Of a DNA stretch of 64,000 bases, positions 12,213-24,760 are shown one piece after another. The translations under genes were made by a program, and so were the position numbers. The notes beneath the pieces are model-generated. The model searched no databases, was not told the DNA's origin, and was given only the letters and a program-made list of their open reading frames with translations. This DNA is from Pararge aegeria. Lineage: Eukaryota > Arthropoda > Insecta > Lepidoptera > Nymphalidae. The stretch is from NCBI RefSeq assembly GCF_905163445.1, contig NC_053195.1:6810501-6874500 (forward strand), given 5' to 3'. The first letter of the stretch is position 1; every line of letters starts with the position of its first letter.

Positions 12213-12331
12213 GACTGGTAGCACCTTTCAAATGTCACTCGTAACTGCGATCTTATCAAAACACGTATACAGTCTAAGATTGTAACGAACTAACTTGTTG
12301 GGGTTATACCAGTTATATTAAAGCAATACTC

Positions 12332-12491
12332 CTATTGGCTTCTACGTGGAATCGTACCGTAACGCTAAAACGTCTTGGCAGTACGTCTTTGTCTGTAGGG
12401 TAGTAACTGGTAACTAGCCACGGCCGTAACCTCCCACCAGATCAGACCAGAGAAAACTCTGAAACTATAAATGGACATCGAACTCGGATCC
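12332..12491 (-). mobile_element. SINE family B, fragment without a clear head
   Basis: The body segment with GGCAGTACGTCTTTGTCTGT and CTAGCCACGGCCGTAACCTC is clear. The expected head is replaced after 12475 by GACATCGAACTCGGATCCAC. Confidence 0.7.
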
Positions 12492-13087
12492 ACTTATAAC
12501 ACCTCAGTGATCAGCACAGCGTCAGAAAGGTCACAAATATCAACACGCAATAGTGTGGAGTTTGGACAAATCTTATTTATAGTCTTTAGGTATACGTATA
12601 AAAAGTGAATGTATGAATTTTCTTTGTTTAAAAGCCTACATAGGTATGAATAAGTCGGAAATACCCAGATAAAGTAACATAAGGCTTCATCGATAATCTT
12701 GCCCAAAACGAACATTGGCTAAGCGAAGGTTGACCAAGTAACATATGGCGTAGGACATTGACAACATAATAACACAAGTATAGACATTTTGCGATTTATA
12801 GAGAGCCTCGACATTGAGCTTCGTGATTTCCAGGTGATTAATCACTGAAATAATTTAGAGGGGTTCGTTTCGCGATGACTTACAGCTCCGAGACATAGTC
12901 ACTAACAATCTAGTGGCGTATTTGGAAGATCAGATTCAATTAGCATTAGATAAAGCTATGCTCAAATTAGCTCTATAATTTTTTTTTTGTTTATTAGATT
13001 TTTAAACCGGATAAAAAAACGCGAATGTTTTGCATTGTTCCTATGTTTTACTTTTTTAATTTTGGTTAGAGGTGTATATCGTGAGCT

Positions 13088-13236
13088 TTCAAGGCTGCAT
13101 AAAGCTTTTCCATCACGCCAAAAAAAAGGTTCCATCCCTGGCAGGGACAATTATTTGGGACCTTATAATTACGGAATTTTCTTGCCTGGTCTGGTGGGAG
13201 GCTTCGGCAGTAGACTGTTACCGTCCTAGAAAAAAA
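13088..13236 (+). mobile_element. SINE family B, fragment
   Basis: GGTTCCATCCCTGGCAGGGA continuing to GGTCTGGTGGGAGGCTTCGG is the head-to-body junction of family B on the + strand. The body ends early at 13236. Confidence 0.65.
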
Positions 13237-13799
13237 ATTAAAATTATAATAATTAAAAACGCCTTAGGATGATACAGGTCGGCTCTGCGAAATGTAGCTC
13301 TGTCTGTACCAGAGTCTATACTCTGGTTCTTCTTCTAATTTGTAGACTCTACCAATAGCTTTGTATATGGACTTTTTCAGACCAGTTGATAGACTGATCG
13401 TGAGACCTTGTATCATTTAGGTATTTAGGTACATAAGAACAGATGTTATTTTAGTTATCAATAATCTTTACAAATACAGTACTAATTATGATTCAGCATT
13501 TTACTTGTGTAGACCAGACATTATATGTAATTATTGCCCTTGTACCTTCCTTGTCTGAGAAAGGTATCGTGTCTCAACCGACATTCTCTTAGTGAATCTG
13601 CTTGCCTTATAAAGTGACAATATACTTACATACATAGATTGAAGTTAATTTTATCTTTAGAAATCGTAACCACGTACCTCTCTAAGTTTCTTAAAGGGTA
13701 CAAAAAAAAACACGTTGCTAATAAAGACGTCAGTATCCGGTTTACAATAATAAAGTTTTTTTTATCCTTGTTACACTTTCTTTTCCATACCCAGTTGAT

Positions 13800-13995
13800 A
13801 CCACGTTCGTCCGTCCGTCTATATGAATGTCCGTCTATGTGAATTATTTCCTTGTTTTTTTAGCGTAAATTGTGTTTCAAAGATGAAAAAAAACATACTT
13901 ATTTCGATATTCGGGGCCAAATTTTGCCAAGATCGGTGCAGTGGTTGAACCGCAAATATTTAACAAACGTACACATTTTAATATTAGAATGGACC
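13800..13995 (-). mobile_element. Possible Helitron or related relic
   Basis: GGGGCCAAATTTTGCCAAGA, TCGGTGCAGTGGTTGAACCG and ACATTTTAATATTAGAATGG resemble the reversed TC-end of Helitrons. The limits are uncertain. Confidence 0.4.
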
Positions 13996-14398
13996 TCCAT
14001 CCTGGTTCTTCAAGGTGTTCCCTGTGTAATTCCTTACCATAAATTCACAAATTACATGGATGGCCCTTTCAGGATAGGCTGTTACCATCGTTAGCGGAAT
14101 AAAAACAGTTTCTCATGAGCTTTTACCCAAAGTCACGCGGTTTGTTAACAAATGAAAAAAGGCTATTAATAGCAACAGTAAACAACACAGTCGTGACTGA
14201 CAGACGATGACTCAGAGATCAGCTGCAGCCTCATTCAAATGCCTTAATTACGAAACGCCACACCGCGTATTGACGTCATTCCCAACAACCGAGGTATTCA
14301 CAATAACGCCAGTCCTGGTTTAGCACTCCTACGGAATTTCAATATCGTCTGACATAATGTCTTAACATACTCGATCTTGTTAGTATCTTATAAATATT

Positions 14399-14806
14399 AA
14401 TCCATACTAATCCTTATTAATTACTAACTTGTGCCCGCGACTTCATCTGCGTGTACTTTAGAATTAGGTCTAAAGTTTTGCTCGTTAACAATTTTTAATC
14501 CTACCACGACAACTATTCCATATTCCAGCGCGCTCGTTAAATTTTTTTATCTCACCACGGGAACTATAAGAGAGAACTGAGACATGTCTTTTCCATAGCA
14601 TAGACATGCATTCCAAAAAAATGAAATCGTAAACAATTTTCAATTTTCCCTCGGGAACTGCTTAAGGAATAGGGATAAAAGGTAGATTATGTTCTTTTCC
14701 ATGTCAAATGCTACATGCATGCCAAATTTCATCTAAATCCGTTTAGCTGTTTTTGCGTGATTGAGTAACAAACATCCACACTTCCACATTTATAATTAGG
14801 ATAAGT
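14399..14806 (-). mobile_element. Non-autonomous Helitron relic
   Basis: Starts near ACTAACTTGTGCCCGCGACT and ends ATTTATAATTAGGATAAG, the two ends of a common lepidopteran Helitron in reverse orientation. AATTTCATCTAAATCCGTTT and TTGAGTAACAAACATCCACA are typical internal parts. No Rep/helicase coding remains. Confidence 0.6.
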
Positions 14807-15129
14807 TTAGCGATTTAGCGTTTCGGTAGGGTGTCACATATACATTTATCGTAACGCCCGCGTGCGTCTTGGACTGCATCTTCTGTGTTATATAATTGTG
14901 CTTTACATCTATCCCAAAGAATAGATATCGTGCATATTTACGGAATTCAAATAAGCCCCATGAACTAATTCTATTTAAATATCTCATTAATCTTGCTGCT
15001 GCTAGAAATAAAAACGAACCAAAAATACACCTTAACAATTTTATTTCTATGCCTGATGTAAAAATTCAAAAATGTGCCTGTTTTTGTTAAAAGTAACATT
15101 TAGCCGATGATCTTGTGTAAATTTGGCAT

Positions 15130-15193
15130 ATAGGTATAATGTAACTTGCAACAAGAAGATGGACCTTTTTGTTGCAAGTTACATTATACCTAT
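15130..15193. repeat. Perfect 25 bp hairpin, 14 nt loop
   Basis: Arms 15130-15154 (ATAGGTATAATGTAACTTGC...) and 15169-15193 are exact reverse complements. Confidence 0.9.
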
Positions 15194-15664
15194 GATTCTA
15201 CTAAACCACCGCACCGAAGATAACTAGCTAGCAAATTGGTTTTTAGCTCAGAAAAATAAACAGTTCTCGAGTGATTATAAAAACTAAGTAAATACGGACA
15301 TAGGTAAAAGTGGGAAAGTGAAGTGTCGATATAATTTAATGAAATACTACTAACTAAATTTAGCATTGCAAAATTAGTAAATTTCGTAGGCCATGAAGAT
15401 CTGGCAACGAGTTAGGTCTTATTTTTTCATACACTTCTTTGAACCAGTACTCTATTTAATATATGGTAGGTAGTAGTGATATAGGTAGGTACTTGTTTAA
15501 AGTAGAGCGAATGCGAACCAACGGATTAATGAATAAATAAGTTCGAAAAAAATTTAGGTTTTCCTCGTGTCTTGGAGAACAAGTTAAGGCGTCGGTACCG
15601 ACCATTATCACTAAAACCAAATAAAATTTGATAATTAAAAGTTGCTCATCAAAGCTGACCCGCA

Positions 15665-15960
15665 TTGGAGCAACGGAACTACAATGTATGTTCCTGAGTG
15701 CTTAGTTACGGATTCTAGGTCTTCGGATCATAAATAGTTGGCCGAAGAGTAACGTCTGTTCTAGAATTCTCAGTACCATCCCAGAGTTATGAAAATGGCG
15801 GTTTCCCACTACATGCGTTGAAGAGAATGTTAAGCCGTCGGTCCCAGTGATTATCGCACCCATATCATAATAACCGCGTTGGGCTGCATCCGAGCTAATC
15901 CATCTCTCCTATGAAAGAGAAGGTCTATGGCAAATTTATACGATGAGCCTGATTCAAGGT
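15665..15960 (+). mobile_element. SINE family D, degenerate
   Basis: GATTCTAGGTCTTCGGATCA, AATTCTCAGTACCATCCCAG, GTTAAGCCGTCGGTCCCAGT and AACCGCGTTGGGCTGCATCC correspond to family D body segments. A related piece (GTTAAGGCGTCGGTACCGAC) lies just upstream at about 15584. Confidence 0.5.
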
Positions 15961-16354
15961 TTAGATAGTATAAAACAATGTCTGCCTCGGTCCCAGATCT
16001 TCTACGCTTCGGATTTTAAGGTAGTTTTGAGCAATCGATAGCATAATTCAAGATAAAGGTCTATAAATGCAGTAAATTGTGAGAAAAGTAAAGAAATTAA
16101 AAAAAAAATTGTAATGTAATGTCGTAGCAAACATATTTTTTTGCACTTACATTGCAAACGCAACTTAAACCTTGCGAGATCGATTAGATTTATTTACAAT
16201 TGTATTACTAATCACTTGAAACTGCCCCGCACAACTAAGTATTGCACCCTTAGCAAGCTAGCAGAATATAAGACAAAGATTCCAATGTTTATCGTTGTAT
16301 GTAAATCTCAATGCAAGTCTGATAGTGCTTTATGTTGCAGATTGACATTTCAAT

Positions 16355-16500
16355 AACGATAAATGTTGGCGAGGGCGGACGGCCGGACCGCTACGCAGCT
16401 GGCGACTGGCCGGGCAGGACACGTGCGGTCGTCACGAAAACGTCCGACGGACCTCACGAGTCACGACTCCGCTATCACGATCATGAAACATCCTACAAGT
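16355..16500. promoter_or_regulatory. Candidate regulatory islet (CAGCTG and CACGTG)
   Basis: GC-rich segment with CAGCTG at 16396-16401 and CACGTG at 16420-16425, no recognised repeat. Confidence 0.28.
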
Positions 16501-17889
16501 GCTCATTAAAGTACTTTCTTAAAAACAATGGCACGAAAGCAAAAAAAAAGAAAGAAAATTTAAGATAAGCTGGAAAGATTTACACTGCAATATCGCAAGA
16601 ATCTAAAGACAGGATTAAAGTTAAGTGTAGGATAACAATAACGGCTGGTCACAGGCTTCTTCGCTCACAGTAGTAGCAAAGACCCAACACGTTGCTTAAA
16701 TGCCGGTTGGCGTGCTTTAACAAATATTGTCACGTCATGTTAGCGATAATAACCGAATCAAATCCTTAAGGTGCTCTTCGAGGCACAGGGGTTGACAACA
16801 CCACTTTTATAACTCCGGTCTCATATTGTGAATTTATTACCATAAAAGTCATGGGCCGAACCGAGGACCTTGTTGTCCGTTGCAAAACATGCCAAAAAGA
16901 TGCCTTCAATAGGATGCTTTTCATACTATATAAATCCTACTAATATTATAATCACTTCAGAACTTTATCTTTGAAATGTACATAGACTATACGGTGGCTA
17001 CTTTTAACCCCGGGTAAATCAACGGTTTCGAGCAATCTGTGAAAAACTTAGATATATAAGCCATAGCTAACTTCTTCGAGTTGAATTTATGCTAGCTGCG
17101 AGCTGAGGTGTTTCAGACTTTATTTATACTATATTATATATTTAAAAAAAAAAGTTGATTTTGGTTTGGGTTGCTTCTTATAATAATCATCATCATTATC
17201 TGAAGCGGTCATAGAGCATTGGGTAGGGGCTTCACTTTCGGAGGGCCGAATGTTACGAACGTGTGGATGGATTTAAATAATACTCATTTTTTTACTTATT
17301 ACAATTCTTCTGTATTCAAGCAGAGTTTCGTTCTTCCAACTCGTGTTTTAACAAAGACCCCTTGACAATCCGATCCTCCCACTTTATACGGCCTAGATAC
17401 CGTTTACAATGTTGACAACAAAACAGGCCAATCATATTGTAAGATATTAGTTTCCGTTGTGCTTTTGTACAAACTAAATAGTGAATAATCTATTTGATAA
17501 AACATTAAATATAAAGATTAGAATTATAATGGAATAAGTTAATTACACAAAGGAAATATTTACTATTTTAGTATTTAATATCAACCAAACTTATAGTGAC
17601 GTCACCACTTTTAACGAAGAAGCACAAAACTAAAATGTGATAATATATTGATTCTGGAAGCATTACTGTTGCAAATCACTGCTAATTACAAGAAATAAAT
17701 TAAAAATCATTCAGATGTCACGTGACACAAATATGGCTTAGCGGATTAGTTTCACTAGTCAGTTAGTGAATTCTATATTACTGAATATTTGTTTACTGTT
17801 AATTTATTATAAAACAGTACTGTATAAAACAAATATAATCTAATATTAAAATATATACCAAGAATCTTCTATACGTGGCTTATTATTGA

Positions 17890-18125
17890 TGGAAGTCGGC
17901 ACTCGTAACACGAGTTCGAATCCCAGCACGCACCGCTATTTTTACTTAATTGTGTGCGTTTTAAGTAATTAAAATATCACTTACTTCAACGGTGAAGGAA
18001 AACATCGTGAGGACACCTGCATGACTGAGAGATATATGATGGTGGTCTATGGCCTTAACCCCTTCTCATTGAGGGAGCAGACCCGTGCTACGTAGTGGGC
18101 CGGTAATTGATGTAATGATGATGAA
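17890..18125 (+). mobile_element. tRNA-derived SINE, family C
   Basis: B-box-like ACGAGTTCGAATCCCAGCAC, then GTGCGTTTTAAGTAATTAAA, ACGGTGAAGGAAAACATCGT and GGGCCGGTAATTGATG. The neighbouring copy at 18131 is in the opposite orientation, giving a tail-to-tail pair. Confidence 0.75.
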
Positions 18126-18130
18126 ACCAT

Positions 18131-18370
18131 TTATCAGCCCAACCCGGAGCACGGGTTTCCTCTCAGAGTCAGTTTGGGCCACTCTGGCCAAGTGCGGATT
18201 GGTAGACTTCACACGCCTTTGAGAAAGCTATTAAAACTCTCAGGCTCGCTGGGTTACGTTGTTTTCCTGAACCGTTAAAGATGATATCCTAAAAGTTCGA
18301 GGTGGAGCCGGATATCGAACTCGGATCCCCCGAAAGGGAAACCGTAGCCATACCCACTAAGCTATCACCA
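18131..18370 (-). mobile_element. tRNA-derived SINE, family C
   Basis: CAACCCGGAGCACGGGTTTC, AGTGCGGATTGGTAGACTTC, ACTCTCAGGCTCG and the head complement TATCGAACTCGGATCCCCCG to GCTATCACCA. Confidence 0.78.
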
Positions 18371-19831
18371 CTTATAATAATAGTAACATTCAATAGCGTG
18401 TCTGCATGTCTGCGAAACCAGAAACAGGAATGTTTACTAATGTTGCGCCTGCGAGTGATCAGGGCCGCACGTGGCCGACAGTCGACACCCCTAACAGTAA
18501 GCAGAGTGACTATTTACGTACCCGTCATGCAATGATGCTTTACAGCTACACCATGCAAGTCCTCGCACACGACAGCAAGCTAATATTTTTAGATGTTAAC
18601 ATCAAATTTAAGGTGATTAAAAACAAATTAATCTTTTCTCACGATATCTTTATTTAACAGAGCGTTAATTTCAGGCCTTTTTCTAAAATACTGGGAGCTC
18701 ACTTACCATTGCTCAAAGCTGTATTATTTATAGATTACTGTTTTATGTTCCGTTACTTGACTACGCTGACTCCTGCTATCCTGGCATTACCGAGGAATTT
18801 CTTAACAAACCCGAGCGTCCACAAAACTTTTAGGCATCCGGTTTATTTGTGGTTTGGTTAAAATTGACCAAGTTCGGAGTAGATATCGAGCTAGAAGGGA
18901 GGAGAAGCTTCAAGGGTAGCCGTTCGGATTAAGACGCGAATCTCACCTACTCTCTATTTTCTACTCTAAATAATAATCGCTCGGATATAAAGCGGAAACG
19001 CTCTAAAGAAAGGATTCTAATAGATTGTTTTCACTTTATTTTCGACACTCTGACACTGACACTGCGTCGTCGATACAAATTATCGATCCCGGCACGATAA
19101 CCTTCCCTTCCCTTCCCTTTTGCAAAACGAAGTTCTTCGGTAACTCTTCCACTTGTAAGGCTATCGTTCTATCACGGGTGTACTTCTTAAATTCGTCCCT
19201 TTTGCGGCCTAACATTATGATAGAGACGAGCTAGTTTAAGAGGAAAATACTGTATAATATATATTTGTATAAAAATTGGATTTTAAACAATATCTACTAA
19301 TTTAAGTGCTGTTAGAAAAACACCAGGAAGCGTATTATAGATTATTATTCATGAATAGTTATATCTATGTCTTAATATTACCAAAATTGATGCTGGATCT
19401 TTGTCAAGAGGTGAATGAATGCTTAAGTCATCATGACCATCATCTTAATCCTACTGCTGGGCATAGAAGTGAGATGTAAAATGAACAATGTGTGCTGGGC
19501 ACAGAATACGAAATTGAACTGTATCGTAGATATAAAGAACTTTATGGAAGGCATTTTATGCATGTATGAAACGCTGCGGCGAGCGTTTTATACATTCATA
19601 TGTCACGAATATTAATTTAGTTTGTTTAGAGCCTCCTGCTAAAAATAATCGTACATTACGATATGATATCCGGCGGACGGACGCCAAACGTGTCGTGTTT
19701 GCATATAAGCCTTCGCATTATCAAACACCGGCATAATATGATCATAGATCTATCAAAATCAATTGTGCTCGTCAAAATGTCGAGGTATGTTTTATTCATG
19801 TGATGTCAAATCATCACGCTAATATAATAAA
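18371..19831. other. No gene seen
   Basis: Short open frames at 18302-18657 overlap the end of a SINE C copy. 18780-19230 is moderately GC-rich, with nothing recognised. Confidence 0.55.
19102..19120. repeat. (CCTTC)n microsatellite
   Basis: CCTTCCCTTCCCTTCCCTTT, a short pyrimidine repeat. Confidence 0.8.
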
Positions 19832-20150
19832 CTAGCTTTTGTCCGCGATCTCTTCCTTGTTTATTTTGGGTACCTTTTGAAGTACCTACCGCAGGAACTC
19901 TTTATTTTCCTATTCTATGGCCATCTCCAAAATGCACACTATTTCTATGCAAATTTCACCGGCGAGTGGTCAAGCCAAATCTCGTATCAGCATTGTTTGC
20001 GAATAAATACTATCCTATGTCCATCTCCAGGATGCAAGCCACATGTGTGCAAAATTTCATCAGTTTCGGCTTGAAACGGTTGAACCGAAAATAGGTTAGA
20101 AAAAATCGAACAAACAGACATACTTTCGCATTTTTAATGTTATTATGAGA
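19832..20150 (-). mobile_element. Non-autonomous Helitron relic with CTAG end
   Basis: CTAGCTTTTGTCCGCGATCT at the left corresponds to the CTAG 3' terminus in reverse. The right end reads CATACTTTCGCATTTTTAAT. Two near-repeated internal blocks (GGCCATCTCCAAAATGCACA and TGTCCATCTCCAGGATGCAA) lie inside. Confidence 0.6.
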
Positions 20151-20323
20151 ATAATTATTAATCCACTTGTTCCATGGAAGACATTGTGAAAAAGACAGCA
20201 TGCAGTAGGTACTTTTAGACCTCTGAATTTAGGAAGTAACTTTTCACATGAATAATGAAGTTAAATAATTTGGCGCTTAGTGTCTATACGCTAAAGTTAT
20301 ATAATTGGGTAAATAAGGCAAAA

Positions 20324-20385
20324 GCTTAACCCTTTCGCGTAAAAGTCTATTTTTGCTTAACCCTTTCGCGTAAAAGTCTATTTTT
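20324..20385 (+). repeat. Perfect 31 bp tandem duplication
   Basis: The 31-mer starting GCTTAACCCTTTCGCGTAAA occurs at 20324-20354 and, without a mismatch, at 20355-20385. Confidence 0.95.
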
Positions 20386-20559
20386 GCTGTTGATACCAGT
20401 TCTTCTTTCCTTTCAATCTCTCCCGCTTTCTAGGGATACTGAAATACATCTCTGAGACTGGTTCCTTGTCCATATCTTTACTTGATTATTCTTTGTCACT
20501 GTTTTTGATTCTAAATAATTATAGGAATATTTCTATTCGCTCCTTAAATTCCGCTTATA

Positions 20560-20765
20560 ATTTAGGAATGGTTCACGCTATCCCGAATAAGCTATAGGTA
20601 CAAGTTGCAAAACTGCACTCGTATAATATGCTAGATGGCCATGTGCTAAGATAAGCCGAGCATGTGCGTATCAAATGTTCCTCCGCACAGGGCTCCCATT
20701 CAGGAGCAGTGACAGCCACCCTGCCACGTGCTGTCCAGATTGCTACCACGTGCACAACCACTCTG
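20560..20765. promoter_or_regulatory. Candidate regulatory islet with paired CACGTG
   Basis: CACGTG occurs at 20725-20730 and 20747-20752, 22 bp apart, in a locally GC-richer segment without recognised repeats. Distance to emc is about 32 kb. Confidence 0.3.
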
Positions 20766-23700
20766 TACTAACGATGTGTTTAATAAAGTTCTTTGATTGA
20801 CTGCGAGCTATATTAAGGCTGGGCGACGCGACGTTAGCGTCACTTAAACGCGTAAATTAGACTGTCCTGAAAACCGTTTAGTAAAGTAGGTATGCCAATC
20901 TAGCGGGCACATATTTCTTCGCTGTTACGTTATTTTTGGGAGATAACCAGTTTTAATCCTTAGCAATTCAGCATTGATAGGTATGAGACACTGCAAATCT
21001 TCCAGGTTAAACTTTGCCATCTTAGACTACATCGATACTTAACATTAAGGAGACCGCAGCCAAGCCCCACTTTTAATAAAGTAAAATGATTAATTTTGTA
21101 TCTTCTAAAATTAGTAATAATCAGTTACATCTATCATATTAACGTTTACGGAGTAAAATTATCCCCCTCCTTTTAGCAATAAAAAATAGGTATCTAAACA
21201 ATAACAAAGTATATTTATTTGTAATAGGAATATAAAATGTGATATAGTCTATAAACTTCCCGGGAATCCTCTTATTAAACGTATTATTTACTCCTGGGAA
21301 ACAGCCGTGTTCCATATGTGTTATTTCTTTTAAAAAAACGAGATGGAAAAAAAACTTATTGGTATATGAAAATAGCACTAGTGGAAAACTATCCAACGCA
21401 CCAGCTGTGCGATGCCAAGTCGACAGTTGTCACCGTGCCGGCGAGTACAAAGCTATGACGACGCTATCTCGATGTCAACCGCCATTGTTCCTCTTGATTC
21501 CAGCGACGTGCTTTATCGGGGCATCGATGTTTGCAACACGACGTGACGCAGATTGTAAAGATTGCGACCCTGTTTGGAAATGACGCAATTGGAAATTTAA
21601 ACTGGAGAAAGACACCCAGAGACCACCTTGCTTATGGATGGTCATTCATGGAGGGCGAAGTATATAAATAAATAAATATATATTACGTCGCCATCTAGCC
21701 CCAAAGTAAGTAGCTTGTATTATTGGTACTAGGTATTAGTCGAGCTTATATATTTAGACTGGTTTGCAAGTTGTAATGGATCAAATCATTAACAAAAACT
21801 CATGTTCACTGTCGAATCTGTTTACCATCAGAAAATTGATTGACAATGGGCATTGGCGTTCATCAAAAGCAATGACGCAACGCATGCCAAATGAGCACCG
21901 ATTCTCTTCTATTGTTAACCACGTATGCAAATCGGGGCACGTGCTTCCGGGCCCAAGGTTCCTGCGAAATAACCGAACAAGCACTTTGAAATGTAAAAGA
22001 GACATTTGGCATTGTGCGACTTTGACGAGATACTTGACCGCTGTCTTTACGCGTGACTTATGAATGTCCTCAACCAGTGAATAGTTTATAATTAAAATAT
22101 GGTTAAAATAGGCGTACATTTGGTTGGCACCTACCTACAAACAGTTACAACTTCGTCTTCGAGTCGGTTTTTCAATCTTCAGATAAGCAATCAATATATC
22201 ATAAATACTTGCAAGATATTGCATCTTTCAATACTCACGTAGCATTACGATATTTGACGCGATACGAGGGGTATCTGTGTGAGACAAATAAACGATCTGT
22301 TACTTAAACCGACAGATAACCACTTGAGTCAATAGTTAGTTATCCTTTCAAGGAGGTAACTTGACATAGACGACTGTTAATCTTTATTTTTTAATAAAAT
22401 TAAAAATAACAACTTTATTAATTAGCTAGGTAGGTATTAGACTTTATAAAACTGAGGCTTGGAAAAATTAACGAATGCACCAAAAGTTGTTTATGTCGAC
22501 GTATGCAATATTTTAAAACTTTTGCATCGTATGTAAAAACTAAGTGCTATTAAAAAAGTGTAAGTGTAAAGCTATACAATAAGACTTTGTTACCTAAAAT
22601 CGTGTATGATCGAATATGTAATATTCGTCAAGTAACTCATACCTACTTATATCGTTTTCCTGTTTTTACGCACGAATAAATTTGAAAGCAATTCTGTTTT
22701 TTCCTCAAGTATTGTGAATAAATCGTGGATAACAGGTATTTTAGGTCATTCATAAAAGATCTAGCTACAATGTTGTTGTTTTCAAAAACAGTCCACGCAA
22801 AGAATCATAGAACGATGCATGATCGGAATACAAAAATAAAACGGCTTTGACAAAATTTGAATTTTTTTTTATTCATTCCTGAATTGTCTATTCAGTGACG
22901 AGAATCAAATTTACGGTATATGATTATTTTATTTAGCATTACTATGAAGTAGGTACTGGATACGTATCATGTTGCGAGAAGCTAAAAATATTATGACTTT
23001 GCCTTTTTTAGGACAGTTAGTTGCCAATATATAATAAATATTTTTCAGGAGCAGTTTTTCAGCGTGCTTAGTATCGCTTATCAGATGTACTTTGGAAAAT
23101 CATCTGTTTTGATTCTTATTTCATACTGTTATTTAGTATTGTTCATTTGAGTGTCGCTACTATATTTGTTATTCCTATTACCAAACAACAAAATTTAAAT
23201 TATAAAATGCCATGTAAGGTATTAGAAGAATTTTAACAATTCCAAAAAGCGGGAATTCTAAATTGAATTAAAATGTAATATTATTATTGATTGAAATTGA
23301 ATTTACATGTCACAAAAAACTACAAATTACAAACAAAATGTCGCGACATTTTCCCAAACAGTACAGCAGAAACGATATTTCTGGAACTGTGCTTTGAAGA
23401 GCCGACATCTGCAGAGCAGATTCATTTCGTTTGCCCAAAATCCTGCAATCCAGATGGACGTGAGAACGTATAGGAGTTTTAAAAGAAAGACTCATTATTT
23501 TTATAACAGCACTCCATTGGTAACACGTGGAAATGTTTCTGAAATTGTCTGTCCGATTGTTCTAAATGAGAACGTGTTCAGGTGTCGTTTATTACCTTGC
23601 ATATGTTTTAAAACTAAAGACAATACATTTTACCCATTAGTAGGTTCGTTGTTTTTTTAGGTCTAACTACAGACATTCTGACATCAATCCATATTTATGA

Positions 23701-23834
23701 ATATATCCTTACAATGGTTTGGTAAAAATTGTCAGTATAAGTAAAGAGAGAGGCTAATTGAGTGAGTTTTTAACCGACTCCAAAAAAGCAGGAGATTCTA
23801 TGTTCACCTATTTAATATTACCAAAAGTTAAATA
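20766..23834. other. No gene seen
   Basis: Overlapping open frames on both strands at 21764-22119 (99 and 112 codons) and one at 23307-23660 (117 codons) have no family features. The GC-richer 21370-21590 stretch, containing CAGCTG, could be regulatory. The SINE A fragment at 21664 is the only repeat recognised. Confidence 0.5.
21664..21735 (-). mobile_element. SINE family A, 3' fragment
   Basis: Only the tail (AAATAAATAAATA) and the adjoining body segment CGTCGCCATCTAGCCCCAAAG remain; the tRNA head is missing. Confidence 0.75.
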
Positions 23835-23960
23835 CAGTTGTGTGCAAAGGCGGTCTTATTGCAAAAGCAATCTCTTACAGACAACCCGTGGTGAAAGTTA
23901 TAATAGAAAATATGAAAGAGGGACAATGCAAACAATAAAACGTACACAGGCAATAAAAAA
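23835..23960 (-). mobile_element. CR1/jockey-like LINE 3' fragment, family G
   Basis: GTGCAAAGGCGGTCTTATTG and AGCAATCTCTTACAGACAAC is the reverse complement of the common lepidopteran LINE 3' segment (CAATAAGACCGCCTTTG). Confidence 0.55.
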
Positions 23961-24402
23961 ATATAATATTTATATTCTTTATACTATATACTATATTGTT
24001 TTAAACGGTATTCTCTTCTTTAAGATCATGACAATGTACAACTATTGCTGCGTATTCTGTTTTTTCTAGCATTTAAATCGTGCATCGTGAAGTTCGTGTA
24101 CGCCTATATAATAAACTGAAACGTATCATGCCTGTAGATTTTACCGCCTACTAAAAATAGAATTATGCATGTTTTGATGTTGACGACTGACGTGGACAAA
24201 GACGCCAGTATCTGCCATTACGTAATAAAATACGGGAATCTTAAGAATGATCGTTCAACAAAAGCGCATATATTTAGGCGTGTAATCGTCACACGTGTTC
24301 GTCTCTCAGCAGCTGCGTGCACGTGTAGTTATATGATTCTAGCCAGTAGCCAGGTAATCCCACGATAGTGATATAGGTACCTAAATACATTTAAAAGTTG
24401 AT

Positions 24403-24500
24403 GACCTCCCGGGCGCAGCGGTGAGCTCAGTGGCTTTAAGTGGGATGTCCCAGTTTCGATCACCGACGGGGGGAAATTTATAATTACTAAATTTTTTTTG
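24403..24500 (+). mobile_element. SINE family B head, + orientation
   Basis: GACCTCCCGGGCGCAGCGGT matches the family B head, followed by a degenerate B box (CCCAGTTTCGATCACC). Directly after it lies a reverse-oriented body copy. Confidence 0.65.
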
Positions 24501-24530
24501 TTTTGGTCTAGTTTGAATGCAATCTTATGT

Positions 24531-24760
24531 AGTCGTTAGTGATGATACAGTCCAACATGGTTACATGTATGGCAGTTATATTTAACTTCTTATTGGTTTC
24601 TACGCTTCATCGCACTGGAACGCTAAATCTTATAGCGGCACGTCTTTGTCGGTAGGGTGGTAAATAGCCACGGTTGAAGCCTCCCATCAGACTAGATCAG
24701 ATTCTGAAATTATAATTCCCGAAGGCTTCGACCGTGGCTGGTCACGGCCGTACGCTAATA
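24531..24760 (-). mobile_element. SINE family B body, - orientation
   Basis: GTGATGATACAGTCCAACAT, CGGCACGTCTTTGTCGGTAG and the TAGCCACGGTTGAAGCCTCC segment are reverse-oriented family B. The last 40 bp (GGCTTCGACCGTGGCTGGTC) flip orientation again, so several insertions or an inversion met here. Confidence 0.6.

Larger units (their letters stand above)
15194..17889. other. No gene seen apart from a SINE D relic and an islet
   Basis: Outside 15665-15960 and 16355-16500 the sequence is AT-rich without recognised features. A short SINE-D-tail-like piece may lie at 17190-17275. Confidence 0.5.

Noticed and set aside
21764..22119. 99- and 112-codon frames on opposite strands
   Set aside because: They overlap each other and show no motif or family resemblance; likely chance in a GC-richer segment.
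23307..23660. 117-codon + strand frame
   Set aside because: No motif, AT-rich codon content and no splice or promoter context.
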